This document shows, piece after piece, positions 33,172 to 42,929 of a stretch of DNA of 64,000 nucleotides. Below the pieces are notes generated by a model. The model ran no database searches. It was not told the DNA's origin and saw only the letters and a list, made by a program, of their open reading frames with translations. The stretch is taken from positions 111,364-175,363 of the forward strand of contig NZ_JAMTCT010000015.1 of NCBI RefSeq assembly GCF_024171995.1. Direction: 5' to 3'. Both the position numbers and the translations under genes were made by a program. Source of the stretch: Promicromonospora umidemergens (GTDB lineage: Bacteria; Actinomycetota; Actinomycetes; Actinomycetales; Cellulomonadaceae). The stretch's first letter is position 1. Each line of letters starts with the position of its first letter.

Positions 33172-33801
33172 TCAGCGCTTCGGGTAGAGGAGCTGGAACC
33201 GCTCGCACACCACCGGCATGTCCGGCGCGAACTCCCGGCCCTCCTGCAGGTTGCGACGGAAGTACGCCTCGTGGCCCGCGCGCCACGACTCGAGCGTGCG
33301 GTCGTCCTCGCCCTCCGCCGCCGCGAAGTCCTCGTCGACCTCCTCGAAGGTGGTGGTCTCGACGCTCGTGGTGCGGATCAGGGCCCGCGGGTGGCTCTCG
33401 CCGTCCAGGAGGATCGACAGCTCGCCGACGACCGGCAGTGGGGCGCCCTCGTCGTCGTAGTCCCACAGGGCCGACGACGTCGCCGTCTTGTCACCGGTCA
33501 GCACGGCGTCGAGCAGGCGTTCGGCGAGCTCCGGCTCGTCCCCGAACGACCAGGCCTGCGGCGGCACGGTCTCACCGACGGTCGGGCCCACCACGATGCT
33601 CGCGCTCGCCATGCCCGCGTACTGGCGCGTGGCCGTCCAGAAGTCGAGGACCTCCGCGGCGACCTCCGCCTCCTCGTCCGACACGGCCTCGGGCTCGAAC
33701 GTCGCGGGGTCGAACGTCGCAGGGTCGAAGGGCTCGGCCGGGGCCTCTGCGTCGGTCGGCTCGTTGTCGTCCGCTGCCTGCGGGTTCACGTCTTGGGTCA
33801 C
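33172..33801 (-). CDS. ASCH domain protein
   Basis: 209 residues with an acidic, repeated N-terminus (PFDPATFDPATFEPEAV) of about 45 residues, then an ASCH domain: WSFGDEPELAERLLDAVLTGDKTATSSALWDY, PVVGELSILLDG, and C-terminal ESWRAGHEAYFRRNL. ASCH proteins have a PUA-like RNA-binding fold; some hydrolyse modified cytidines. The start is GTG. Single gene. Confidence 0.85.
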   Translation of the reverse strand: MTQDVNPQAADDNEPTDAEAPAEPFDPATFDPATFEPEAVSDEEAEVAAEVLDFWTATRQYAGMASASIVVGPTVGETVPPQAWSFGDEPELAERLLDAVLTGDKTATSSALWDYDDEGAPLPVVGELSILLDGESHPRALIRTTSVETTTFEEVDEDFAAAEGEDDRTLESWRAGHEAYFRRNLQEGREFAPDMPVVCERFQLLYPKR

Positions 33802-33850
33802 GAGGACATCCTGCCCTACCCACCGATGCCGGACGCGAGCCGGGGCAGCA

Positions 33851-33883
33851 TTACGAACGCTGAACGATCCGATAACGAACGCT
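33851..33883 (+). repeat. Direct repeat TTACGAACGCT / TAACGAACGCT in proVWX leader
   Basis: Two 11-bp near-identical copies (33851-33861 and 33873-33883), 22 bp apart, two helical turns. They lie about 105 bp before the proV start in a lower-GC segment that probably contains the promoter, and may be an activator or repressor site for osmotic control. Confidence 0.45.
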
Positions 33884-33987
33884 TACCGAGTTTGCATGTG
33901 CGTGACCGGCCATGATCTGGTAATCGACGGTCCACGTCGCACCAACGTGCCGCCCCACATCATTTCCTGCCGAGGCAAGGAGGCTAT

Positions 33988-35244
33988 GTGCCAGCCATCG
34001 AGGCACATCATCTGTACAAGGTGTTCGGCCGTAAGGCTCACGACGGCGTAAAGCGCCTCGAGGCCGGCGCCGACACCGACGAGCTGAAGAGAGCTGGGCT
34101 GACGCCGGCTGTCATCGACGCGTCGTTCACCGTGGAAGAGGGCGAGATCTTCGTCGTCATGGGCCTGTCCGGGTCCGGCAAGTCGACGCTGATCCGCATG
34201 ATCAACGGGCTCCACCCGCCGACCGCCGGTCACGTCGAGCTCCACGGCGAGAACATCACCGCGGCGACCGGCAAGGATCTGCGCCGGCTGCGCCGCGAGC
34301 GCATCAGCATGGTGTTCCAGCACTTCGCGCTGTTTCCCCACCGCTCGGTCATCGACAACGCCGCCTACGGCCTCGAGACCCAGGGCGTCGCCAAGGAGGA
34401 ACGGCGCAGGCGTGCCCACGAGGCCCTGGAGCTGTGCGGCCTGACCGGCTGGGACGACCACCTGCCCAGCGAGCTGTCCGGTGGCATGCAGCAGCGTGTC
34501 GGCCTGGCCCGCGCGCTCGCCGCCGACACCGACATCCTGCTGATGGACGAGGCGTTCAGCGCCCTCGACCCGCTGATCCGGCGCGACATGCAGGACCAGC
34601 TGATCGAGCTGCAGCAGAAGCTGGGCAAGACGATCCTGTTCATCACCCACGACCTCAACGAGGCCATGCGCATCGGTGACCGCATCGCGATGATGCGCAA
34701 CGGGCGGATCGTCCAGGTCGGCACGGCAGAGGAGATCCTCACCGACCCGGCCAACGACTACGTCGCCCAGTTCGTCGCCGACGTCGACCGCACGCGCGTG
34801 CTGACGGCGTCGTCCGTCATGGAGCCGCCGGTCGCCGTCCTCGGGGCGGAGCAAGGGCCGCGCGCCGCGCACAAGCTGATGCGCGAGCACCAGGTCTCGG
34901 CGCTGTTCGTCACCGCGCGCGACCGCACCCTGCAGGGCTACGTCAGTGAGAACGAGGTGAGCATGCGCCTCGAGCAGAAGAACCTCGACGGCCTCCTGAG
35001 GCCGGTGCCGGACTTCGCCAGCGTCTCCCCCGACACCTCGCTCGCCGACCTGTTCGGCCCGGCGGCCGAGACCCCCGCCATCGCGGTGGTCGACGACGCC
35101 GGCCGGCTCAGCGGCGTCATCCCGCGCGTCACGCTGCTCTCGGCCCTGTCCACCCAGACCGACGCCGAGATGGAGGCCGCGGTCCTGGGCACGAGCACCT
35201 CGGCGTCCGATACCGATGAGACGAAGGAGGCTGTCCGTGGCTGA
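33988..35244 (+). CDS. proV: Glycine betaine/proline ABC transporter ATP-binding protein
   Basis: 418 residues, ATPase of the OpuA/ProU osmoprotectant importer. Walker A GLSGSGKST at residues 59-67, Q-loop VFQHFALFPHRSV, signature LSGGMQQRVGLARAL, Walker B ILLMDEAFSALDP, and a C-terminal CBS pair (about 270-405) which in OpuA senses ionic strength. GTG start with AAGGAGG ribosome site. It overlaps the permease gene. Confidence 0.95.
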   Translation: MPAIEAHHLYKVFGRKAHDGVKRLEAGADTDELKRAGLTPAVIDASFTVEEGEIFVVMGLSGSGKSTLIRMINGLHPPTAGHVELHGENITAATGKDLRRLRRERISMVFQHFALFPHRSVIDNAAYGLETQGVAKEERRRRAHEALELCGLTGWDDHLPSELSGGMQQRVGLARALAADTDILLMDEAFSALDPLIRRDMQDQLIELQQKLGKTILFITHDLNEAMRIGDRIAMMRNGRIVQVGTAEEILTDPANDYVAQFVADVDRTRVLTASSVMEPPVAVLGAEQGPRAAHKLMREHQVSALFVTARDRTLQGYVSENEVSMRLEQKNLDGLLRPVPDFASVSPDTSLADLFGPAAETPAIAVVDDAGRLSGVIPRVTLLSALSTQTDAEMEAAVLGTSTSASDTDETKEAVRG

Positions 35245-36154
35245 GGGCGCCGTTCCCCTGACGATCGTGCCACCGCTGCCGATCGGCGAGCTCTTCGAGA
35301 CGGGGTTCGACTGGTTCAAGGACACCTTCGACGCCTTCTTCGACGGTGTCGGTGACTTCCTCGACGCCACGATCGACGGGTTCGCAGGCCTTCTCCAGAC
35401 GCCGGATCCGCTCGTGCTGGCAGTCGTCCTGGCGCTGCTCGCCTGGCTCGTGCGCGACTGGAAGCTCGCGGGCGGGTCGCTGGTCGGCATGGTCGTCATC
35501 ATCGGCATGGGCATGTGGGAGCCGGCCATGGAGACGCTCGCCCTCGTAGTGATAGCGACGCTGTTCGCGCTGCTGGTCGGCGTGCCGCTGGGCATCTGGG
35601 CGGCGCGCTCGGCCGTCGTCAGCCGCGTCCTGCGGCCCGTCATGGACTTCATGCAGACGATGCCCGGATTCGTCTGGCTCGTGCCGGTGGTCATCCTGTT
35701 CAGCATCGGTGTCGCCGGTGCCATGATCGCCACGGTGATCTTCGCGCTCCCGCCTGCCGTCCGGCTCACCGAGCTCGGCATCCGCCAGGTCGACAGCGAG
35801 GTGGTCGAGGCCGGGCAGGCGTTCGGCGCCGGACCCCGGCAGATCCTCAAGGACATCCAGCTGCCGCTGGCCATGCCGACCGTGATGGCCGGCGTCAACC
35901 AGGTGATCATGCTTGCTCTGTCGATGGCCGTGATCGCGGGCCTGGTCGGGGGCGGCGGCCTCGGGAACGAGGTGGTCAGCGCCATCTCGACCCTCGACCT
36001 CGCGCTCGGCTTCGACGCCGGCATCTCCGTGGTGATCCTGGCGATCTTCCTGGACCGGCTCACCGGTTCGATCGGCTCGCGTCGGCCGGGGCACGGCCGG
36101 CTCCGCGAGCTGCGGCAGCGGTTCACGCGCACCCCCGCCACGAGCCCCGCCTGA
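35237..36154 (+). CDS. proW: Glycine betaine/proline ABC transporter permease
   Basis: 305 residues. An amphipathic N-terminus precedes helices from about residue 60 onward. The EAA-like motif is VVEAGQAFGAGPRQILKDIQLPLAMPT, and MQTMPGFVWLVPVVILFSIG is characteristic of ProW/OpuAB. GTG start with GGAGG upstream, 8-bp overlap with proV. Confidence 0.95.
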   Translation: MAEGAVPLTIVPPLPIGELFETGFDWFKDTFDAFFDGVGDFLDATIDGFAGLLQTPDPLVLAVVLALLAWLVRDWKLAGGSLVGMVVIIGMGMWEPAMETLALVVIATLFALLVGVPLGIWAARSAVVSRVLRPVMDFMQTMPGFVWLVPVVILFSIGVAGAMIATVIFALPPAVRLTELGIRQVDSEVVEAGQAFGAGPRQILKDIQLPLAMPTVMAGVNQVIMLALSMAVIAGLVGGGGLGNEVVSAISTLDLALGFDAGISVVILAIFLDRLTGSIGSRRPGHGRLRELRQRFTRTPATSPA

Positions 36155-36224
36155 CCCACGGCATCTCCGCAGACCAACACCTCCCATACATCACTAGCTC
36201 TGCATACGAAACGGAAGGACACCG

Positions 36225-37133
36225 ATGATCGGCACGACCGGCAAGCGAATCGGAGCTGCTACCGCGGCTCTCACCCTGACCCTCGGCATGACGGCATGCG
36301 CCTCTGAGGACGGGGCGACCGGGGGCAGCGAGAGCGAGACCGACAAGACGATCACGATGGGCATCATCCCCTCGTGGACGGACGGCCTGAGCACCGCCTA
36401 CCTGTGGAAGAACATCCTCGAGGAGGATGGCTACACGGTCGAGATCGAGGAGATCAACGACGCCGCGCCGCTGTACACCGGGCTCGCCGAGGGCGACATC
36501 GACGTGTATCCCTCCGCGTGGCCGGAGGTCACGCACAAGTCCTACATGGACGAGTACGGCGACGACATCGAGGACCTCGGCGCGTACTACGACAACGCCA
36601 AGCTGACCGTGGCGGTCCCGGAGTACTCGGACCTCAAGTCGATCGAGGACCTCGTCGGCAAGTCGGCGGACTACGACGGCAAGATCGTCGGCATCGAGGC
36701 GGGCGCAGGCCTCACCAAGGCCGTCCAGGACAGCGTCATCCCGGAGTACGGCCTGGACGAGGACGGCTGGGAGCTCCAGACCTCCTCGACGCCCGCCATG
36801 CTGAACGCCCTCGAGGAGGCCGTCGCCTCCGAGGAGGACATCGTCGTCACGCTGTGGCGTCCGTTCTGGGCGAACAACGAGTTCCCCGTCCGCGACCTCG
36901 AGGACCCGAAGGGCGCCCTCGGCGAGGCGGAGGGGCTCCACGAGCTCGCGACCGCCGGGTTCAGCGAGGAGTTCCCCGAGGTCGCAGAGATGATGGGGAA
37001 CGCGAAGCTGGACGACGAGCAGTACGGCACCCTGGAGGACCAGGTCGTCAACAAGAACGAGGGCGACCCGGCCGCAGGTGTCGAGGCCTGGATCGCGGAC
37101 AACCAGGACTGGGTGGACGCCCTGAAGGGCTGA
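36225..37133 (+). CDS. proX: Glycine betaine-binding lipoprotein
   Basis: 302 residues. Lipoprotein signal ends LGMTAC near residue 25. The OpuAC domain contains WTDGLSTAYLWKNILEEDGY, an aromatic-rich segment YPSAWPEVTHKSYMDEYG, and VVTLWRPFWAN, which would form the Trp/Tyr cage for quaternary ammonium. Third gene of the operon. A terminator hairpin follows at 37159-37186. Confidence 0.93.
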   Translation: MIGTTGKRIGAATAALTLTLGMTACASEDGATGGSESETDKTITMGIIPSWTDGLSTAYLWKNILEEDGYTVEIEEINDAAPLYTGLAEGDIDVYPSAWPEVTHKSYMDEYGDDIEDLGAYYDNAKLTVAVPEYSDLKSIEDLVGKSADYDGKIVGIEAGAGLTKAVQDSVIPEYGLDEDGWELQTSSTPAMLNALEEAVASEEDIVVTLWRPFWANNEFPVRDLEDPKGALGEAEGLHELATAGFSEEFPEVAEMMGNAKLDDEQYGTLEDQVVNKNEGDPAAGVEAWIADNQDWVDALKG

Positions 37134-37158
37134 CCAGCTCTGGTCGATGGTCGGCATC

Positions 37159-37186
37159 CGGCGGCGCCCCACCTGGGGCGCCGCCG
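37159..37186 (+). terminator. Terminator of proVWX
   Basis: Perfect 12-bp arms (37159-37170 and 37175-37186) with an ACCT loop, followed by TTGTGCTGTG. Confidence 0.8.
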
Positions 37187-37253
37187 TTGTGCTGTGACGA
37201 GGTCGACAGCCCGCACCGGTGCCCTGGGCAAGCGTCGTTCCTAGACTTGTCAG

Positions 37254-38255
37254 ATGCCCCAGGACCTCTCGCTCGACGGCCCCGCGCCCGTTGCCGACGC
37301 CGCCCCGCCCGCCGCTCGCCCTGGCCGGCGCGCGGCGGCGGGCGTCGCGCTCGCCGTCGTCGGTGGAGCAGGGATCGCCGTGCAGAGCCGGGTCAACGGC
37401 TCCCTGGCGGACCACGTCGGCAGCGGCTATCTCGCGGCGGTCGTGTCCTTCGGGTCCGGGCTGGTGCTGCTGACCCTGGCCCTGCTGGTCTCCCGCCGTA
37501 GCCGAGCCGGTATGCGCCGGATCTCCACGGCGCTGCGCGAGGGCGGCCTGCGCCCCTGGCAGGTCCTCGGTGGCGCGGCGGGCGCGTTCTTCGTCGCGAC
37601 CCAGGGCCTCACCGTGGGAGTGCTGGGGGTCGCGACCTTCATCGTCGCCTTCGTCACCGGCCAGTCGCTCGGGTCCGTCGTCATCGACCGGCTCGGCCTC
37701 GGTCCGGGCGGGGTCCGGCTCGTGACGTTCCCGCGCGCCGTCGGCCCGGTGCTGACCGTCGCCGCCGTCGCCATCGCGATGTCGGGGGGCACGGCGTCGC
37801 CGTCGGCCCTGGCGCTGGCCGTGCTCCCGCTGCTCGCGGGGATCGGGTCCGCCTGGCAGCAGGCGGTCAACGGCCACGTACGCGCGGCCGCCGAAGACGT
37901 GCTCGCCGCCACCCTCGTGAACTTCGTGGTGGGCACCGTCGTGCTGGCGGCCGCCCTGGGGGTGTCGGTGCTGGCCGAGGGCCTGCCCGACGGCGCCTTC
38001 CCGACCGACCCGCTGCTGTACACCGGCGGGATCATCGGCATCGCGTTCATCGCGCTGTCGGCGACCGTGGTGCACAGGATCGGGGTGCTGCTGCTCAGTC
38101 TTGGCATGATCGCCGGACAGATCGTCATGGCGCTGGTGCTCGATGCGGTGACACCCGGCGCCACACCACCAGGACCGGCGACCTACGTGGGCGGCGCCCT
38201 GACGCTGGTAGGTGTAGCCGTGCCGCTCCTCGCGGAGCGGCGCCGCCACACCTGA
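37254..38255 (+). CDS. DMT family transporter (DUF606/YdcZ type, two fused repeats)
   Basis: 333 residues with ten predicted helices in two homologous halves (GGAGIAVQSRVNGSLADHVGS in the first, GIGSAWQQAVNGHVRAAAEDV in the second); this is the fused form of the paired small YdcZ proteins. A TAGACT -10 element at 37242-37247 ends 6 nt before the ATG and there is no ribosome site, so the mRNA is probably leaderless. Substrate unknown. Confidence 0.85.
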   Translation: MPQDLSLDGPAPVADAAPPAARPGRRAAAGVALAVVGGAGIAVQSRVNGSLADHVGSGYLAAVVSFGSGLVLLTLALLVSRRSRAGMRRISTALREGGLRPWQVLGGAAGAFFVATQGLTVGVLGVATFIVAFVTGQSLGSVVIDRLGLGPGGVRLVTFPRAVGPVLTVAAVAIAMSGGTASPSALALAVLPLLAGIGSAWQQAVNGHVRAAAEDVLAATLVNFVVGTVVLAAALGVSVLAEGLPDGAFPTDPLLYTGGIIGIAFIALSATVVHRIGVLLLSLGMIAGQIVMALVLDAVTPGATPPGPATYVGGALTLVGVAVPLLAERRRHT

Positions 38256-38262
38256 CGCAACG

Positions 38263-38294
38263 GCGCCCCGCTCTCCGTGCGGAGAGCGGGGCGC
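38263..38294. terminator. Bidirectional terminator between DMT transporter and ilvC
   Basis: Perfect 14-bp arms (38263-38276 and 38281-38294) with a 4-nt GTGC loop, between convergent genes. Confidence 0.85.
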
Positions 38295-38360
38295 TGTGTG
38301 CTGCGGTCAGTGAGCTCGGCGACCGGCCTGCCCCCTACCTCGTCAGCGCGACGCTACGCC

Positions 38361-39431
<1,071 letters not shown>

Positions 39432-39457
39432 TCAGTTGGTTTCGCGTGAACGCATTT

Positions 39458-39982
39458 TCACGCGGACCGGACCGTGCGCTCGAACGCCCGGTCGGTGATG
39501 GACCGGGCGCCGCGGCCGATGGCCAGGGTCCCGGACTTGACGATCTCACGGACGCCGTACGGTTCCAGCGCCGCGAGCAGCGAGTCGAGCTTCGCCGCGG
39601 GGCCCGTGGCCTCGATGACCACGGACTCCGGCACGACGTCGACGACGCGCGCCCGGAACATCTCGACGACTTCCAGCACCCCGGTTCGGGTGGTGGCGTC
39701 GGCCCGCACCTTGACGAGCAGCAGCTCGCGATGCACTGACGACTCGGGTTCGAGCTCGACGATCTTGATCACGTGGATCAGCTTGTTGAGCTGCTTGGTG
39801 ACCTGTTCCAGAGGGTGTTCCTCGACGTCGACCACCACGGTGATGCGCGAGATCTCCGCATGCTCGGTGGGGCCTACCGCCAGGGAGTGGATGTTGAACG
39901 CTCGACGGGCGAAAAGTCCGGCGACGCGCGTGAGCACGCCGGGCTTGTCTTCCACGAGCACCGACAGGGTGTGCCTCGACAT
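39458..39982 (-). CDS. ilvN: Acetolactate synthase small (regulatory) subunit
   Basis: 174 residues, ACT domain at the N-terminus (HTLSVLVEDKPGVLTRVAGLFARRAFNI) for valine feedback, followed by the ALS_ss_C domain. It lies 15 bp after ilvB. Confidence 0.96.
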   Translation of the reverse strand: MSRHTLSVLVEDKPGVLTRVAGLFARRAFNIHSLAVGPTEHAEISRITVVVDVEEHPLEQVTKQLNKLIHVIKIVELEPESSVHRELLLVKVRADATTRTGVLEVVEMFRARVVDVVPESVVIEATGPAAKLDSLLAALEPYGVREIVKSGTLAIGRGARSITDRAFERTVRSA

Positions 39983-39997
39983 GGGGTCAGTCCTCGC

Positions 39998-41878
39998 TCA
40001 GTCTTCTCGGTCCCACGCCGGCGAGATGCCGCGTGCGTACTGGATGTCATCGTTGCTCACACCTGCGGCGACCATGGGCCACACCATCGCGTCCCGCGAG
40101 ACGGTGAAGTCCACGACCACTGGCCGGTCGTCGATCTCGTTGGCCCGCTTGATCGCGGCGTCGACGTCGGAGGCCCGCTCCACCCGGATGCCCTCGCAGC
40201 CGTACGCGTCGGCGAGCTTCACGAAGTCGGGCACGCGCATGGTGCCGTGGCCGGTGTGCAGGTCGGTGTTGGAGTAGCGCGACTCGTAGAAGAGCGTCTG
40301 CCACTGCCGCACCATGCCCAGCGAGCTGTTGTTGATCACCGCCACCTTGATGGGGATGTCGTTGATCGTGCAGGTGGCGAGCTCCTGGTTGGTCATCTGG
40401 AAGCAGCCGTCACCGTCGATCGCCCACACGGTCCGGTCGGGCATGCCCACCTTGGCGCCCATCGCGGCGGGGACGGAGTAGCCCATGGTGCCGAGGCCGC
40501 CGGAGTTGATCCAGGTGTTGGGCCGCTCGTAGCTGATGAACTGGGCTGCCCACATCTGGTGCTGCCCCACGCCCGCGACATAGATCCCGTTGGGCCCGGT
40601 CAGGTCCCCGATCCGCTGGATCACGTGCTGCGGCGAGAGGTGGCCGTCCTCCGGCTGGGTGAAGCCGCGCGGGTAGGTGCGACGCCACTCGTCGAGCTGA
40701 CGCCACCAGCCCTCGACGTCCGGCTTGCCGTGTGCCTCGTGCTCCCGCGCCAGCTCGGGCAGCAGGTCACCGATGACCTCACGGAGGTCGCCGACGATCG
40801 GGACGTCGGCCTCGCGGTTCTTGCCGATCTCCGCCGGGTCGATGTCCGCGTGGATGATCGACGCGAGCGGCGCGAAGCTCGAGAGCTTGCCCGTCACACG
40901 GTCGTCGAACCGGGCGCCGAGCGCGAAGACGAGGTCCGCCTTCTGCAGGGCGGCCACCGCGGGCACCGTGCCGTGCATGCCGGGCATGCCGAGGTGCTGC
41001 GGGTGGCTGTCCGGCACCGCGCCGCGAGCCATCAGCGTCGTCACGACGGGCGCCCCGGACAGGTCCACGAGCTTGCGCAGCAGGTCCGCCGCGCCCGACC
41101 GGATGACGCCGCCGCCCACGTACAGCACCGGGCGCTTGGCCGTGGCCAGCAGCTTCGCGGCCTCCCGGATCTGCTTCGAGTGCGGCTTCGTCACCGGGTG
41201 GTAGCCGGGCAGCTGCAGCTCCTGCGGCCAGGAGAACGTCGTGCGTGCCTGCATCGCCGACTTCGAGATGTCGACGAGCACCGGTCCCGGCCGCCCCGTC
41301 GAGGCGATGTGGAACGCCTCCGCGATCGTGCGCGGGATGTCGGCCGGGTCGGTGACCAGGAAGTTGTGCTTGGTGATCGGCAGCGTGATGCCGACGATGT
41401 CGGCCTCCTGGAACGCGTCGGTCCCGATCGACGAGGACGCCACCTGGCCGGTGATCGCCACGAGCGGGATCGAGTCCATGTGCGCGTCCGCGATGGGGGT
41501 CACCAGGTTGGTCGCGCCGGGGCCCGACGTCGCCATCGTCACCCCGACCCTGCCGGTCGCGTGGGCGTAGCCCGACGCCGCGTGTCCGCCACCCTGCTCG
41601 TGCCGCACGAGGATGTGGCGCAGCTTGGCGGAGTCCATCAGCGGGTCGTACAGCGGCAGGATCGCGCCACCCGGGATGCCGAAGACGGTGTCGACGCCGA
41701 CCTCCTCGAGCGAACGGACGATGGACTGCGCGCCCGTGACTGCTTCCGGCCCGACGCGAGGCGCGGCTGCCTCGGGCTCGGTCCTGCCGCCTACCGTGCG
41801 GGACCGAAGCTCGGTGCGCACCTGGTCACGCGCCTCGGCGCGCGCAGCGATCTGTGCGGGTGTCGGTGTGCCGGTCAT
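39998..41878 (-). CDS. ilvB: Acetolactate synthase large (catalytic) subunit
   Basis: 626 residues. ThDP enzyme for the first common step of Val/Leu and the parallel Ile step. Catalytic Glu region [13 protein letters not shown]...[14 protein letters not shown]; ThDP/Mg motif [15 protein letters not shown]...[15 protein letters not shown] domain in the middle. The first ~45 residues are a variable extension. The ATG has GGAGAT upstream. A leader peptide and attenuator precede it. Confidence 0.97.
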   Translation of the reverse strand: MTGTPTPAQIAARAEARDQVRTELRSRTVGGRTEPEAAAPRVGPEAVTGAQSIVRSLEEVGVDTVFGIPGGAILPLYDPLMDSAKLRHILVRHEQGGGHAASGYAHATGRVGVTMATSGPGATNLVTPIADAHMDSIPLVAITGQVASSSIGTDAFQEADIVGITLPITKHNFLVTDPADIPRTIAEAFHIASTGRPGPVLVDISKSAMQARTTFSWPQELQLPGYHPVTKPHSKQIREAAKLLATAKRPVLYVGGGVIRSGAADLLRKLVDLSGAPVVTTLMARGAVPDSHPQHLGMPGMHGTVPAVAALQKADLVFALGARFDDRVTGKLSSFAPLASIIHADIDPAEIGKNREADVPIVGDLREVIGDLLPELAREHEAHGKPDVEGWWRQLDEWRRTYPRGFTQPEDGHLSPQHVIQRIGDLTGPNGIYVAGVGQHQMWAAQFISYERPNTWINSGGLGTMGYSVPAAMGAKVGMPDRTVWAIDGDGCFQMTNQELATCTINDIPIKVAVINNSSLGMVRQWQTLFYESRYSNTDLHTGHGTMRVPDFVKLADAYGCEGIRVERASDVDAAIKRANEIDDRPVVVDFTVSRDAMVWPMVAAGVSNDDIQYARGISPAWDRED

Positions 41879-41934
41879 ACGGATCTCCTGCCGTCGCGCC
41901 CCGTCCCGGGGCGAAAGCGAGCGTTCGTGACAAC

Positions 41935-42019
41935 AAAAAAACCCCGGGTCCTTGATGAGCAAGGACTGCCAGGGTGAGCGCGCGGACGATGCCTGTGCTG
42001 GGGCTTAGGCCGCGCGCTC
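41935..42019 (-). promoter_or_regulatory. Attenuator of ilvBNC
   Basis: Minus strand: a perfect 10-bp hairpin pairs the last leader codons (42019-42010) with 41985-41976. It is followed by a G/C-rich hairpin with core GTCCTTG/CAAGGAC and a T7 run (41941-41935). The first arm overlaps leader codons, so ribosome position decides folding. Confidence 0.85.
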
Positions 42020-42049
42020 AGGAAGTACTACAAGAATGATCGTCTGCAC
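42005..42049 (-). CDS. Leader peptide for ilvBNC attenuation (Ile-Ile-Leu-Val-Val-Leu)
   Basis: Frame GTG CAG ACG ATC ATT CTT GTA GTA CTT CCT... encodes VQTIILVVLPERAA and ends at TAA. Six consecutive branched-chain codons for Ile, Leu and Val match the products of the operon. An in-frame GTG three codons upstream is an alternative start. The codons sit directly before the attenuator hairpin. Confidence 0.85.
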   Translation of the reverse strand: MQTIILVVLPERAA

Positions 42050-42131
42050 GTGACGCACGTTACGCCGAATCTTCGCCGGTGTCACCCAGCGGGCCGAAGG
42101 TCCCACGATTCGAGACGCCGGGGTCGCTCAG

Positions 42132-42147
42132 CCGCGGGATCCCGCGG
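42132..42147. repeat. 16-bp perfect palindrome in ilvB/ABC permease gap
   Basis: CCGCGGGATCCCGCGG, 24 bp beyond the stop of the minus-strand ABC permease gene. Without a loop it could terminate transcription of the exporter operon as a hairpin with adjacent bases, or be a protein site. Confidence 0.35.
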
Positions 42148-42170
42148 TTCGCGGAGGAACCGCCACACCG

Positions 42171-42929
42171 TCAGCGCACGTCCCGGTACCGGAAGACCAC
42201 CCAGCCGAGCAGGGTCAGCGCCGCGGTGACACCCAGCAGGAGGAGCGCGCTGTGCAGGAGCGGCACCGCCAGGAGCCCGTCGCCGGACAGAGCGGTCTCG
42301 GTGCCACGGACCCAGGCGTCCGCGTTCGCGAGCAGGGACCAGTGCCGGGCAGGGGACGACGCGCCGAGCACCCTCTCGTCGATCAGGAACCACGCCGCGG
42401 CGAGAGGTACTGCCCACCAGCGCCGCACCAGCACGCCGAGGGCCGCTCCCCCTGCCGCTGCGCAGGCCGCGAGCACCAGCGCCCGCACCCCGGTCCACGT
42501 CAGCACGAGCGCCAGCTCCGACGGCGGGCCGCCGAGCATGTCCGCGCGAGCGTGCAGCCCGTACATCCCGAGACCCAGCACCGCACAGGCGACCGCGACT
42601 CCCGGCAGCACAGCCACCCCCGCGGCCACGACCTTGCTCCAGTACACACGGCCGCGGCGCGGTTCGACGGTCAGCAGGGCCCGCGTCCCGCCCGACGCCG
42701 CGTCCCCCGTCACGAGCAGCACGCCCGCCACGTAGGCCAGGAACACCGGGGTCATCGCGTAGAACGAGATGTCACCGTCCGCGAGCAGACCGGCGAGCGT
42801 CGACGCGTCCGCCTCGAAGGCCTCCAGCCCGAGCACGAGCACGACGTACAGCAGCATCCCTGCGGCGATCCACCGGATCGCTGGTCGCACGCCGAACCGG
42901 CGCAGCTCGGCCCACAACAGGCCCGTCAT
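42171..42929 (-). CDS. ABC-2 type exporter permease of the ole-like cluster
   Basis: 252 residues with six predicted helices. No sequence motif beyond hydrophobicity and position. ATGA overlap with the ATPase gene upstream makes the pair an exporter. It is the last gene of a minus-strand series that begins with a ketosynthase at 50272, so it likely exports the cluster product. Confidence 0.8.
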   Translation of the reverse strand: MTGLLWAELRRFGVRPAIRWIAAGMLLYVVLVLGLEAFEADASTLAGLLADGDISFYAMTPVFLAYVAGVLLVTGDAASGGTRALLTVEPRRGRVYWSKVVAAGVAVLPGVAVACAVLGLGMYGLHARADMLGGPPSELALVLTWTGVRALVLAACAAAGGAALGVLVRRWWAVPLAAAWFLIDERVLGASSPARHWSLLANADAWVRGTETALSGDGLLAVPLLHSALLLLGVTAALTLLGWVVFRYRDVR

